Origin: Isosphaeraceae bacterium
GTDB taxonomy: Bacteria > Planctomycetota > Planctomycetia > Isosphaerales > Isosphaeraceae
Assembly: GCA_025356475.1 (NCBI GenBank)
Contig: JANXSX010000100.1
Span: forward strand, 1-40,565
Direction: 5' to 3'
Length of the DNA stretch: 40,565 nt
Numbering within the stretch: position 1 is the first letter of the stretch; each line of letters starts with the position of its first letter. This document shows positions 7,410 through 16,336 of the stretch, piece by piece. The notes under the pieces were generated by a model that did no database searches, had not been told where the DNA came from, and was given only the letters and a program-made list of their open reading frames with translations. A program made the translations under genes and the position numbers.

Positions 7410-10400
7410 TCACTTGTTTAGCCAAGCCCGCCAGCGCTTTGCCTCGCCCTCGTTTCCCGACTGCTCGGTGCGGTGAAGCAGTGCTTGTGCGAGCGGCCTT
7501 TTTTTGTCTTCCGGAGCAGCCTCAAACTCCGCACGCAGCCAGTGAAGTTTGTCGGTCGCGAGGTAGCCAGGAAATGGAAACTCGGGATGCGGCGGCGTAA
7601 ACGCGGCGAGTTCCCGCTGCTTCTTTTGCCAGGTCTCTTCGTTCCAGGGGATGAACCGACCGGCCGGGCCGAGTTCGCCACGTACGGCGACTTGAATCCA
7701 GAGTTGCAACAGTTCAGGTGAGATTTTCAAGAAACGGGGCGCGGGAAAGATGGCCGATTTGTATTCTGCGCCCGACCCGAAATGAAAGAAGGCCCCGAAG
7801 CCAACGAGGGCGCCTTCAGAACTAAGCATGTATGATTGTTCTTGAGGGATGGACTTTTCCGTCACTGAATCGATCAACTCGTAGCTACCAATCTTCACAA
7901 ACCTGCCGTCTTGGGCCAACCTCGCGAGTACGGGGGGAAATTTGTGGCCGGGTGGCGCAATGAGTCGCAGCTTGGTCTTGATGTCGTAGATAGCGTCGAA
8001 TCGATCCCACAAGAAGCCATCCTTGGTGATGACGTCTAGAACGTCGAGGTTCCATAACGGGTTCGATGCATCAAAATCGTATAGCGCCGCACTATTCCCA
8101 GCATCCGTGGTGATTAGAGCCTGATCGTCTGTGAGGAATTGGCGAAAAGCACCCGGCTGAAGTTCAGAAATTCGAGGCAGTAGACGCCAAGGATTCGATT
8201 CCCAAACGTAGAGGGCATCGCCATTCTCCGTTCTCTTAGCACTCACAACGACCCGCTTGCCGTTTGGCGAGACGTCGAAACTAAGAAACTCGCCGCCCGT
8301 GTGGTGGACTAGCCGAGTGATCTCTCGCCCATCGTTCGCCGAGTAGATGACGACTTTCGATTTCCCTTCTTGGCCGACGACCCATTTTGATTCATTCGCA
8401 AAGCGGAACCCGGTTGCGTTACCGCTCTCAGGTCGGTCGAGACGAGTGATTAACTTGCCGGTTTGTGTGTCCCATAGTTCGACTCGGACAGCGAATTCCT
8501 GACCGATTATCTTGGTGTCGCCTGTTTCTGGTCTTCGCTTTGCCTTGACGCGTTCGGTGATCAATCTGTTATTGCCGAGCGCGAAATCTTCGTTTTGGAA
8601 GAGGGCACGGATATACGGTTCTTTTTTCATTGTTCGTACATGTTCAACCTTGATTTCCTTGTTGTCAGAGGTGTCGTAAAATGAATGGCTCCCATCGATC
8701 CTGGAGAGCAATTTCGCGGTCTCGGTGCTCCAGCATCGGATCATCCCGGTTACATCCCTCGTGAGAATGGTTTTCGAGTCCGGGCTGAATAGGCGACCGT
8801 CCAAGCGCGTAGGATCGCCTAAATCCTCGTCGTCTTCGTAAAGTTTGCCTTTGAGTGTGGCCTTTCGAGAATCCCAGAGCTGAAGCCTCTTTTCCTCAGG
8901 CCCCCACGTCAGAAACGTCGAACCGTCCGGACTGTAGACATAACTAAGTTGGTCGTCTTCTTGGGTAAGAGGTGGACGGAGCCGAGCGTATTTCAACTGC
9001 CCAACCGTGATCACGGCTGCCGCGACAAATTCTTGAAGCGGTTGGAAACGATCACCAATGCTGAAAGGCATGGCTTTACGATCATCGTCGTTTTGGAATG
9101 GGAAGGGATCGAACTCGGTTTTCCTGGGACGGGCCAGACGCAGCAGGCCCACGCGGGTGTCGTTTTTTAGTTGTTCGAGATCCAGATCGATCTGATAGTC
9201 GATCGCCCTGAACTCAGCATCGAGCCGACTTCTCTGGCCTTCTGTCGAAGCCTCGAGATAGAGTCGCGCGTTTTTCTCGGCCTCTGTACGTGCTCTCGTG
9301 GCCTTGATGGCGAGTGTACCACTGATGCCCACCGCGGCGATCAACATTCCCACAAAAGCAGACACCGTGGCAATCACCACGCGGTGACGCTTGACGAACT
9401 TGCTCAGCCGATAGCTCGCCGACGGAGGGTGAGCCTGAATCGCCTCGCCGTCGAGGTACCGACGGATATCGGCTGCGAAGCCGTTGGCGGTTTCGTAGCG
9501 ACGCGACCGATCTTTTTCCAGCGCCTTCATGACGATCCAGTCAATCTCGCCACGCATGAGCGCCGAGAGTTTCATCGGATCGATCTGACGCATCGCCGCG
9601 ATGCTCGCTTTGCCTTCGGAAGTGCTGAAACGTACGCTTGGTCGGGGCGGCTCTTCATCCCGAACAATCCGCAACACTTCATCCAACGCCGCTCGTTTCA
9701 GACGCTCAGGTTCGACCGGAGGGCTGCCCGCGAGCAGTTCATAAAGCAGCACGCCTAGTGCGTAAACATCGGCACGCGTGTCAATGTCAAGCTGGTTAAA
9801 TGTCGCCTGTTCGGGAGCCATGTAAGCCGGTGTGCCGACGAGATTACCGAAGCCTGTGTAAATCGTTTTCTCCGTAAGTTGCTGGCCGACAGCCTTGGCG
9901 ACTCCGAAGTCGATCACCTTGGGTACTGGCGTTTCGTCGTGAAGGGCGACCAGCACGTTCGAAGGCTTGATATCCCGGTGAATGATGCCCTTCTGATGCG
10001 CGTGCTGGATCGCCTGGCAGACGGGAATGAACAACGCGAGGCGCTGTTTCGCAGTCAAGCGTCGAGCGTCGCAGAACTCGGTGATGGGCGTTCCCTTGAC
10101 CAATTCCATCACGAAATAGGGCTGCCCGGTTTCGGTCGTACCACCGTCGAGCACCTTGGCGATATTCGGGTGATCCATCACGCCCAGCGCCTGGCGTTCA
10201 GCCTCGAAACGCGCGAGAACGCTGCGTGAATCCATGCCGCGTTTGATCAGTTTCAAGGCGACGCGACGCTTGATAGGTTCAAGTTGATCAGCGACCCAAA
10301 CTTCGCCCATTCCGCCTTCGCCGATTTTTTCCAACAGCTTGTATTTTCCGGCGATGACCGCGCCCGCGTGGTCAGGTGAGGGTTTGAGGCGAGCCTCTTT

Positions 10401-10592
10401 TGCTTCGCCGGAGAACGATCCAGTGGCCATGAAGTCGCCCACCTTGGGGTGCGCTTCAAGCATGAGTTCCACGCGTCGTCGCAACTCGACGTTCTCACCG
10501 CAAGCTGCTTCGAGATAGGCGGCACGTTGTTCAGGGCCAATCTTCTCCAAGGCAGCGAAGAAAATGACTTCGGCCGGGGATCGCTCGGTCAT
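7410..10592 (-). CDS. Membrane Ser/Thr protein kinase with C-terminal WD40-like region
   Basis: This is a 1060-residue Hanks-type kinase. The glycine loop is IGEGGMGEVW (90-99), the ATP-binding Lys is K114, HRDIKPSN (205-212) is the catalytic loop, DFG is at 228-230 and YMAPEQ follows at 257-262. A single transmembrane helix (about 405-429) precedes a short coiled region. The last 500 residues show repeated strand-rich units such as SPDGSTFLTWGPEEKRLQLWDS and SPDSKTILTRD, typical of WD40-like propellers. The start has a GGAG site upstream. It lies 76 bp downstream of an ECF sigma factor on the same strand, a common planctomycete pairing in which the kinase probably controls or responds with the sigma factor. 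The pair is bracketed by direct repeats. Confidence 0.9.
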   Translation of the reverse strand: MTERSPAEVIFFAALEKIGPEQRAAYLEAACGENVELRRRVELMLEAHPKVGDFMATGSFSGEAKEARLKPSPDHAGAVIAGKYKLLEKIGEGGMGEVWVADQLEPIKRRVALKLIKRGMDSRSVLARFEAERQALGVMDHPNIAKVLDGGTTETGQPYFVMELVKGTPITEFCDARRLTAKQRLALFIPVCQAIQHAHQKGIIHRDIKPSNVLVALHDETPVPKVIDFGVAKAVGQQLTEKTIYTGFGNLVGTPAYMAPEQATFNQLDIDTRADVYALGVLLYELLAGSPPVEPERLKRAALDEVLRIVRDEEPPRPSVRFSTSEGKASIAAMRQIDPMKLSALMRGEIDWIVMKALEKDRSRRYETANGFAADIRRYLDGEAIQAHPPSASYRLSKFVKRHRVVIATVSAFVGMLIAAVGISGTLAIKATRARTEAEKNARLYLEASTEGQRSRLDAEFRAIDYQIDLDLEQLKNDTRVGLLRLARPRKTEFDPFPFQNDDDRKAMPFSIGDRFQPLQEFVAAAVITVGQLKYARLRPPLTQEDDQLSYVYSPDGSTFLTWGPEEKRLQLWDSRKATLKGKLYEDDEDLGDPTRLDGRLFSPDSKTILTRDVTGMIRCWSTETAKLLSRIDGSHSFYDTSDNKEIKVEHVRTMKKEPYIRALFQNEDFALGNNRLITERVKAKRRPETGDTKIIGQEFAVRVELWDTQTGKLITRLDRPESGNATGFRFANESKWVVGQEGKSKVVIYSANDGREITRLVHHTGGEFLSFDVSPNGKRVVVSAKRTENGDALYVWESNPWRLLPRISELQPGAFRQFLTDDQALITTDAGNSAALYDFDASNPLWNLDVLDVITKDGFLWDRFDAIYDIKTKLRLIAPPGHKFPPVLARLAQDGRFVKIGSYELIDSVTEKSIPQEQSYMLSSEGALVGFGAFFHFGSGAEYKSAIFPAPRFLKISPELLQLWIQVAVRGELGPAGRFIPWNEETWQKKQRELAAFTPPHPEFPFPGYLATDKLHWLRAEFEAAPEDKKRPLAQALLHRTEQSGNEGEAKRWRAWLNK

Positions 10593-10668
10593 GGGGATGG
10601 CTCCGTCGAACGGGTTGTCGTCACACTCAGTGCGAGAAAACTGGCCAACCCCTTCACGAAATCGGAAA

Positions 10669-11235
10669 TTATTCCGAAAAATGCTCCTTTTGCATCTCTG
10701 TCAACAACCAAGTCCTCGCGAAAACCCACCACCGTTCCGCCGTTGAAAGCGAGATCCCCAGAGCGTCAGCAGCCTCGGGCATCGATAACCCCGCGAAGAA
10801 TCGCAACTTCACCAGCTCGACCTTGCGAGGTTCTTCGGCGGCGAAGCGGGTCAGTGCCTGATCGAGCACGAGGAGATCGTCGGGTGATTGGGTCAAGGCG
10901 TGAATATCCAGGAGCGTAACACGAACTCTGCCGCCACCATGCCGGACGGCCTGCTTCCGACGCGCCGCATCGACGAGAATTCGACGCATCGCTTCAGCGG
11001 CTGCGGCAAAGAAATGCCCCCGATGCTCCCAACGCTTGTCGATGCCGTCGCCGACCAGCCGTAAGTAGGCTTCGTGGACAAGTGCTGTGGCTTCGAGAGT
11101 CTGTCCGGGGGTTTCATGGGCTAGCTTTTGAGCCGCCAGCTTCCGAAGTTCGGAATAGACAAGGGTCAGAAGTTGCTCGGTTGCGAGCGGTTCCCCCGCC
11201 TCAACCGCAGCCAGGATTTGGGAAAAATCATCCAT
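10669..11235 (-). CDS. ECF RNA polymerase sigma factor, planctomycete kinase-linked type
   Basis: This 188-residue ECF sigma factor directs RNA polymerase to specific promoters. Region 2 includes LVYSELRKLAAQKL and TALVHEAYLRLVG, and region 4 includes LVKLRFFAGLSMPEAADALGISLSTAERWW, a helix-turn-helix. The overall pattern matches the TIGR02999-like group common in planctomycetes, recalled from family knowledge. There is no adjacent anti-sigma factor. Instead a Ser/Thr kinase gene follows 76 bp downstream in the same direction, so phosphorylation-linked control is likely. The ribosome-binding site is weak. The second copy of the long direct repeat begins about 40 bp upstream of the start and may contain the promoter. 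Confidence 0.92.
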   Translation of the reverse strand: MDDFSQILAAVEAGEPLATEQLLTLVYSELRKLAAQKLAHETPGQTLEATALVHEAYLRLVGDGIDKRWEHRGHFFAAAAEAMRRILVDAARRKQAVRHGGGRVRVTLLDIHALTQSPDDLLVLDQALTRFAAEEPRKVELVKLRFFAGLSMPEAADALGISLSTAERWWVFARTWLLTEMQKEHFSE

Positions 11236-11274
11236 TCTGATCGCTTCGATTTACATATTGACTCTCATCCGACG

Positions 11275-11602
11275 CGTTCTTGGATCACCCTCGTGATTCA
11301 ATGAGGCGAACACGACAGGTGACATTCTATAGTGCGGGACACGGAACAGCAGTTCGAGCCGGAGGGAAGTGGCGGGATTCTGGTTAACTCAGCCATCCGA
11401 AGGTACAGGTGTGGGTTTCGAGAAACCTCGAAACAGGCCCAAGTCAGTTTAAAAATTGGCGACGAGATTTGAACCGCGTAACTGTTTATTCAAATTTAAG
11501 TTAGGGAAAGCAGGACATTATTCCCAAAGGGGTTCTTGAGAAGTTTGAACTTGAGATGGACTGACAAACAAGACTTTTTTGAGCTTTCCAAAAATCAATT
11601 CG
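11275..11602. repeat. Long direct repeat, copy B, upstream of the sigma factor
   Basis: This is the second copy of the repeat at 7016-7343, in the same orientation and of about the same length. The hairpin is kept here as GTTTCGAG and CTCGAAAC (11415-11434). Reading frames are broken compared with copy A, so the repeat is not coding. Its start is only 40 bp from the sigma factor start codon. Confidence 0.85.
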
Positions 11603-11933
11603 GGGCGATGGGATTTGAACTGGTCCGAAGCGTGTGACACTGATGCGCATGCCTGGATGCCACTGGGTCGTACTCGGCCAGTGTCTTGATTTTGTTCGGC
11701 GGCCGAGTGAGAGCTGAGTAGAGAATTCTCAGGTCAATCTCTGGACGAGAAGTTCAACTCGTGGCAATCACCGGACTCGCGAAATGACTTGACGGTCGTT
11801 CAGCCACCGCTCATAGTTGAGACAGTCACGTGAAAATCGCCGATGAGCAAGGACCGTCGAGGGCCCCTCAAAGGCACTGGCCGGGCACGCCAAATGACAT
11901 CTCGACATGATCATCAGTGCCACCCGCCGAAAG
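11603..11933. other. Intergenic region, no gene seen
   Basis: About 330 bases follow the direct repeat and I find no plausible gene. The first bases (with the end of the repeat) read CGGGGCGATGGGATTTGAAC. Its reverse complement looks like the 3' end of a tRNA (GTTCAAATCCC then CGCCCCG), but no paired T-arm or anticodon stem follows, so it is not a complete tRNA. A half parS-like string, GTCACGTGAAA, is at 11825-11835. Confidence 0.45.
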
Positions 11934-12383
11934 TCAAATCTTCAGTTGGATGATAAAGTATTTAAGCTTTATTGGCTTATGCTTGTAGTCGATCAGCAGA
12001 TAACCATCGGGCGAGCGATTGACATTAAGCCGATCTAAGTCCCTATACAGAATAATTTGCGATCCGTTGCCATTTGTAAAGTGCAAGGTAAATATAGGTG
12101 GCATACATTCGCCAAACTGGCAGCCAAAGACTACTCTGCATTCTCCACCAAACTCCGGCGACGATTCAACGATATGATAAGTTGTCAGAGATCCGTTAAA
12201 TGTATTTGCTATATCGACATTATTCATCGGATAATGTGCAGAAGGCTGTTTGTGTTTATCTCTTACTATTAGGGATGTTGCGGTGGTGGATTTAGAAACA
12301 AAAACATAGGCGCAGTCAGAGAAGCGGCCTTGCCAACGGGTCGCTTGTAGGTATTGCAGTAGCGCCGCTACTACCACAGACAA
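11934..12383 (-). CDS. Hypothetical membrane-anchored or exported protein, AT-rich
   Basis: No family is recognised. The called start is a TTG. Upstream in frame, codons back to about 12413 encode IKLKFIVLLLL, so with the called N-terminus (SVVVAALLQYL) the protein would begin with a positively charged, hydrophobic segment typical of a signal anchor. No ATG occurs before the upstream stop, so the real start may be a rare codon or the gene may have lost its start. The body is strand-rich with Cys residues (GGECRVVFGCQFGEC), suggesting an extracytoplasmic disulfide-bonded domain. The base composition is clearly more AT-rich than its neighbours, which suggests horizontal transfer. Confidence 0.45.
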   Translation of the reverse strand: MSVVVAALLQYLQATRWQGRFSDCAYVFVSKSTTATSLIVRDKHKQPSAHYPMNNVDIANTFNGSLTTYHIVESSPEFGGECRVVFGCQFGECMPPIFTLHFTNGNGSQIILYRDLDRLNVNRSPDGYLLIDYKHKPIKLKYFIIQLKI

Positions 12384-12569
12384 CAGAAGTAGAACAATGA
12401 ATTTTAATTTTATCGTGTCATCATCACATTTTCATATTTTCTAATTATGTCACTTGTAATGCTATCCCATTGGAAAACGAGGCGCTCGCCATTATACATG
12501 CCATCACCGAGATAACAGAAATATCTACCGAATTCGTGCTATATCTCACCTGGCTCACCTTATCGCCCC

Positions 12570-12686
12570 CGCGCCAATCTTGAGGCTAAGGACGACAAAG
12601 GTCGCACCTCACTGATGCTAGCGAAGGAACAGGGAAGCGCTGAAGTGGTCGCTCTCCTGACCAAGCTTCAGACGAAAACGCCCTGA
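12570..12686 (+). pseudogene. Ankyrin-repeat gene remnant (3' end)
   Basis: In the frame of AAT at 12576, the bases encode NLEAKDDKGRTSLMLAKEQG, then a segment ending EVVALLTKLQ and a TGA at 12684-12686. This is a single ankyrin repeat: the DDKGRTSLMLAKEQG segment matches the usual D-x-G-x-T-x-L-x-x-A pattern. No start codon or upstream repeats are visible, so it is the tail of a degraded or truncated gene. It sits at the boundary of the AT-rich patch and the core gene run. Confidence 0.6.
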
Positions 12687-12730
12687 CGTTCTCTTGCGGA
12701 ATCTCGCCATATGGACCGCGAATCCGTTCG

Positions 12731-13723
12731 TCACTCCGAGGCGGGCAATTGTTGGAGGAGTTCATTGGCGCGGGTTCGCACACCCGATTGCCCCCCCTTG
12801 CTCAGGGCTTCGATCTCGGGGCGGAGCAGCTTTGCTAACGTGGCGTGACCGACCCGTATCGAAGTCTGGAGCGATTCCAGCCCTTCCAGCTCGATCTCTT
12901 CGATCTTGTTGTCGGTCTCGGTCTTGGTCTCAAACTTGATGACCTGGGCCATCGCCTGAGGGGAAAGAATCTCTCGGAAGACGGAGACCGCCATTGGGTC
13001 TCCCTGTCGTCCTAAAGCGATCGCAGCGTTGTACCGGACGTACCGATCTTCATCGTTCAAGCGTCCCCGGAGTGTGGCACTCGCCGCTTCGCCACCGAGG
13101 AAACCGAGGGCGTAAGCAGAGATCTGCCGGACCTCGGGCTCAGAGGCCTGGCACGATTCGGCGAGCGCCTTGACGGCAACCTCGGACTCCAGCTTGCCGT
13201 CGAGTCGAGCTCCATGTTTGGCCAGACTCGCAGCCGCAGCGATCCGGATCGGCGAAGCATGCTTGGCGTCGAGCGCCGATGCCAGGGTTGCCAACGTATC
13301 GACGGGCTTGCCACCGACCGGCTTGGCATCAAGGGTCTTGAACCCGCCCAGGGTCAGGGCTAGGAACTGGTCAAACTTGGGGTTGGCCTCGGTCCGAAGC
13401 TCCTGGTCGAGTAGCGCGGTCAGTTCGCCGAGCAACTCGCCGTCTTGGGCCAAATTCGAATCGTTCTGGATCAGGTTTGCCAGCTCGTAAGCGGCTCGCC
13501 AGTCAGCGCTATCCCCTTTAAGCTTCTCGACATACGACCGAGCGTCGCGTTCGCCCCCCGCGAGCTTACCGAACAACAGCCAGACGACAACCACAACGCC
13601 CACGATCAGGGCGGGGATGACGAAAAGCTGAATGATAAACCCAGCAGTGGGGGCTTCCACCGGTGGGAGCTCTGGGGGCAGCGAGGCATTCTGGGCGGTC
13701 TCAGACATCGTCGGTGTGCTCAT
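12731..13723 (-). CDS. HEAT-repeat membrane protein
   Basis: This 330-residue protein has a proline-rich N-terminus and one strong transmembrane helix near 29-50 (FIIQLFVIPALIVGVVVVVW). A helical body follows with HEAT-like units such as VRQISAYALGFLGGEAASATLRGRL and VRYNAAIALGRQGDPMAVSVF. HEAT repeats form curved protein-binding scaffolds. No catalytic motif is seen. Two in-frame starts exist, at 13723 and 13708. The gene is 69 bp downstream of an APC transporter on the same strand. Its partners cannot be told from the sequence. Confidence 0.8.
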   Translation of the reverse strand: MSTPTMSETAQNASLPPELPPVEAPTAGFIIQLFVIPALIVGVVVVVWLLFGKLAGGERDARSYVEKLKGDSADWRAAYELANLIQNDSNLAQDGELLGELTALLDQELRTEANPKFDQFLALTLGGFKTLDAKPVGGKPVDTLATLASALDAKHASPIRIAAAASLAKHGARLDGKLESEVAVKALAESCQASEPEVRQISAYALGFLGGEAASATLRGRLNDEDRYVRYNAAIALGRQGDPMAVSVFREILSPQAMAQVIKFETKTETDNKIEEIELEGLESLQTSIRVGHATLAKLLRPEIEALSKGGQSGVRTRANELLQQLPASE

Positions 13724-13792
13724 AGCGGTCGGGCAACTTCGGTAATTCGGTCGCGAACATCTCCCTAGAGTGTAGGGAACGCCCCACTTCCG

Positions 13793-15175
13793 TCAAGCAA
13801 CCGTGGTCGGTCGCCCCATGATCCAGCCCCAAAGGTAGTAGACGGGAATCCCGAGAAGGATGCTCCCCAAGGCATAGAGCGACGGCCTGGGGGCTTGGCT
13901 GAACGCTGCTGAGGTCAACGCCAGGGTTGGAATGATAAAACCGAGCGGGACAAAGGGATAGAACGGGCATACAAAAGGGCGTGGCAGGTCGGGTTGACGG
14001 ATGCGCAGTGGGAAGATGGCCGCGACGGTCAGCATCGAGAAGATGGCCAGGCCGACTCCCGCGTAAACCAGGATATCGCTGAATGTCCCTGACCAGAGCA
14101 AGACCAAGGCCCAGCCGACCTGCAAGGCAGTTGCAATCGCCGGAGTCTTGGTGCGTTGCCAGATCCTCCCAGCGAACGCAGGAAACTGGCCCGCTTGGGC
14201 CATTGCAAACAAAACTCTCGGACCAGTGAGCACATACGCACTCAACGTCGACCAGAGCATGACACCTGTCACCAAGGCAACGAGCTTGGCGATACTGGGA
14301 GAGAACAGTCGTTCCGCAGCGCGCTCGGCAATCGGCGCGATCGCGTCGGGTCCCCCTGCCTTCACAACTGCTTGGATGTCGTCGGAGGAAAGCGCCAACG
14401 CATAAACGGTATTGATCGCGAGATAGAGCAAGGTTACTCCGGCGGTGCCGATCAAGATGGCGCGAGGAAGTCGCTTTTGAGGTTCTTCAATCTCAGACGC
14501 GATATACGAGGCCGCGTTCCAGCCGGTGTAGCCGTAGCCGATATAAACGAGTGAGAAGAGCATGGCGGCCAGACCTTCGGGACCCTGCTTGGCCGATCCC
14601 AGGTCATTAAGGTGACTCCACTGACCCGATGTCGCGAACAGACCCGCAGTCGCGAAGACGACGAGGACCCCAATCTTCACAACGGTGATGACACCTTGAA
14701 CCTTGGTCGTCTTCGACTGGCCCGAGACATGGATGGCGGCAAAGACGAGAATGGTGAGCGAGGCCAGCGAACGCTCGACCACCCAGGCGATCTCAGGAGC
14801 CATTGCGAGCGGACCGAGTAAGTACCGCGCCGAAGCGGACGCGGCCACCGCGATTGGTGCTGCGAATCCGATCAGAAACGAGACCCAGCCCGACAAGAAG
14901 GCCGGGAGCGGCCCATACGCCTCGCGGAGAAACACATAGTCCCCTCCCGCTTTGGGCATCGCCGCCGAAAGCTCGCACTGAGTGAGTGCCCCACAGACTG
15001 CAATCAGCCCGCCGATCGCCCAGAGGGCCAGCATCACGGCGTTCGAACCTGTCGAAAGGACCGTGAACCCCGAGGTCGTGAGTACTCCGACCCCGACCAT
15101 GCTCGACACGACGACGAAGGTGGCGGTCGTCGTACCGAAGCCTTTGGGCAATGCTTGGTCGGTATCGGACATCAT
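13793..15175 (-). CDS. APC-superfamily amino acid permease
   Basis: This is a 460-residue integral membrane protein with about twelve hydrophobic segments. The N-terminal signature matches the APC family: VVSSMVGVGVLTTSG in helix 1, an unwound substrate-binding glycine motif, and GALTQCELSAAMPKAGGDYV after helix 2, with the E-L-x-x-x-x-P-x-A-G-G pattern. Such proteins import or exchange amino acids or polyamines, driven by proton gradient or antiport. The exact substrate cannot be read from the sequence. Tandem ATG codons are at 15175 and 15172. It lies between two HEAT-protein genes on the same strand, with 36 and 69 bp gaps. Confidence 0.9.
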   Translation of the reverse strand: MMSDTDQALPKGFGTTTATFVVVSSMVGVGVLTTSGFTVLSTGSNAVMLALWAIGGLIAVCGALTQCELSAAMPKAGGDYVFLREAYGPLPAFLSGWVSFLIGFAAPIAVAASASARYLLGPLAMAPEIAWVVERSLASLTILVFAAIHVSGQSKTTKVQGVITVVKIGVLVVFATAGLFATSGQWSHLNDLGSAKQGPEGLAAMLFSLVYIGYGYTGWNAASYIASEIEEPQKRLPRAILIGTAGVTLLYLAINTVYALALSSDDIQAVVKAGGPDAIAPIAERAAERLFSPSIAKLVALVTGVMLWSTLSAYVLTGPRVLFAMAQAGQFPAFAGRIWQRTKTPAIATALQVGWALVLLWSGTFSDILVYAGVGLAIFSMLTVAAIFPLRIRQPDLPRPFVCPFYPFVPLGFIIPTLALTSAAFSQAPRPSLYALGSILLGIPVYYLWGWIMGRPTTVA

Positions 15176-15211
15176 GGATTCTGGGGTCAGGGTGTGGATT
15201 CGAGTGGAAAG

Positions 15212-16132
15212 CTACCGAGGGAACCCTGGCAGTGCGGGCTCGGGCTGATCGGGCAACGCGGGGACATTGGTCGGGGGCTGCGGGACTGGCGGGAGGGGAC
15301 GCGTCTGCGCCCGTGGTTGATCCCGCGTTGAGATCGATGGATCGTAGTCATCGGGCTGATCCGGCGTCGATGCCTCTCGCGGAAAGAGGGCCAGAGCTTT
15401 CTGGGCTCCCTCGCGAACTTCCTTCTTCTTGTCGTGGATCGCAGTCTGTTCGAGCCAGGGGATTGCCTGGGGATCGCCGATCTGGAGCAATGCCCAGGTA
15501 CAGGCTTGCCGGACTTCCTTGTCCCCATCGTGGCGGAGCCGATCGATCAGCGATGGGACTGCCCTGGCATCACCGAGCTTGCCCAAGGTGACCGCACCCT
15601 CGCGTCGGCTGTGATCGTGGTGACTGCGGAGCCGCTCCACGGCGTCCACCACGGGATCGACAACGACGGTCTGCTGTTGTTGGTAACGAACAGGAGGGTT
15701 GTAAACCGTGATCGGTGGAGGAGCGACGAACACCGGCTCTGGGTAGACGAAGACGGGTGGGGGTGCTGGTGAGCCGAACACGAAGCTCAGGAACGGCAGA
15801 ACAGGGGCAGGCCGTTCGATGATCACATCACGCTCGACATAGACGGGCCCGCCACGGAACCCGCCGCCACCTCCTCCGCCGAAGAATTGAGCTTGGGGGT
15901 GCTGCGGACGACCAGGCGTGATCGTTTCGCGATGCAGTTCAGCACCGGGCCGCTTGATATCCAGGGTCCGGTCGACCGAGCCGTCGGGTCGGCGTTCGAC
16001 GCGTACGTCCCGCTCGATGGACCGGCCTCGCGGACCGGTCACCTTGCTCTTGTGCTCGACGACCTGCCCAGAAGCCGCTCCACAAGTCACCACGAATGCG
16101 GCAGCGAGGCAGGTGAAATCATGAAAGGTCAT
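15212..16132 (-). CDS. Secreted HEAT-repeat protein with a proline-rich tail
   Basis: The start is placed at 16132 because GGGGAGG lies just upstream and the residues from there (MTFHDFTCLAAAFVVTCGAA) form a signal peptide. An in-frame ATG 51 bases further upstream would put 17 charged residues before it. The mature protein of about 285 residues has a glycine-rich patch (FFGGGGGGGFRGG), a valine/proline-rich linker, then two to three HEAT or PBS-lyase-type repeats (GDARAVPSLIDRLRHDGDKE and following), and a proline-rich end. It is probably a periplasmic scaffold protein. No catalytic residues are seen. Confidence 0.8.
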   Translation of the reverse strand: MTFHDFTCLAAAFVVTCGAASGQVVEHKSKVTGPRGRSIERDVRVERRPDGSVDRTLDIKRPGAELHRETITPGRPQHPQAQFFGGGGGGGFRGGPVYVERDVIIERPAPVLPFLSFVFGSPAPPPVFVYPEPVFVAPPPITVYNPPVRYQQQQTVVVDPVVDAVERLRSHHDHSRREGAVTLGKLGDARAVPSLIDRLRHDGDKEVRQACTWALLQIGDPQAIPWLEQTAIHDKKKEVREGAQKALALFPREASTPDQPDDYDPSISTRDQPRAQTRPLPPVPQPPTNVPALPDQPEPALPGFPR

Positions 16133-16336
16133 GGGGATCCTCCCCTTCGTATTCAGGCGTGATATCGGTCCATCAATGATCATCGGCCCTCATCCACCGG
16201 AACCGGCAGGAAAGGGCACCAAGAGTCTCAGGCTTTTGGCGATTTTTGGGAAGGCCAGTCACCGACCTCGGCTCGCCCAAACTGCAAGTGAAGGGCCTTG
16301 CTTAGTATGGCTCGCCCTCGTATTTACGCCCTACTG

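Noticed and set aside
8949-9758. Plus-strand open frames opposite the Ser/Thr kinase
   Set aside because: They are antisense shadows of a clear kinase gene with all catalytic motifs.
11600-11680. Possible complete tRNA on the minus strand
   Set aside because: Only a T-loop and acceptor-like string is present; the T stem does not pair and no anticodon arm is seen.
11825-11835. Half parS string GTCACGTGAAA
   Set aside because: Only one half matches the consensus well; the left half differs and it lies far from the parS cluster.
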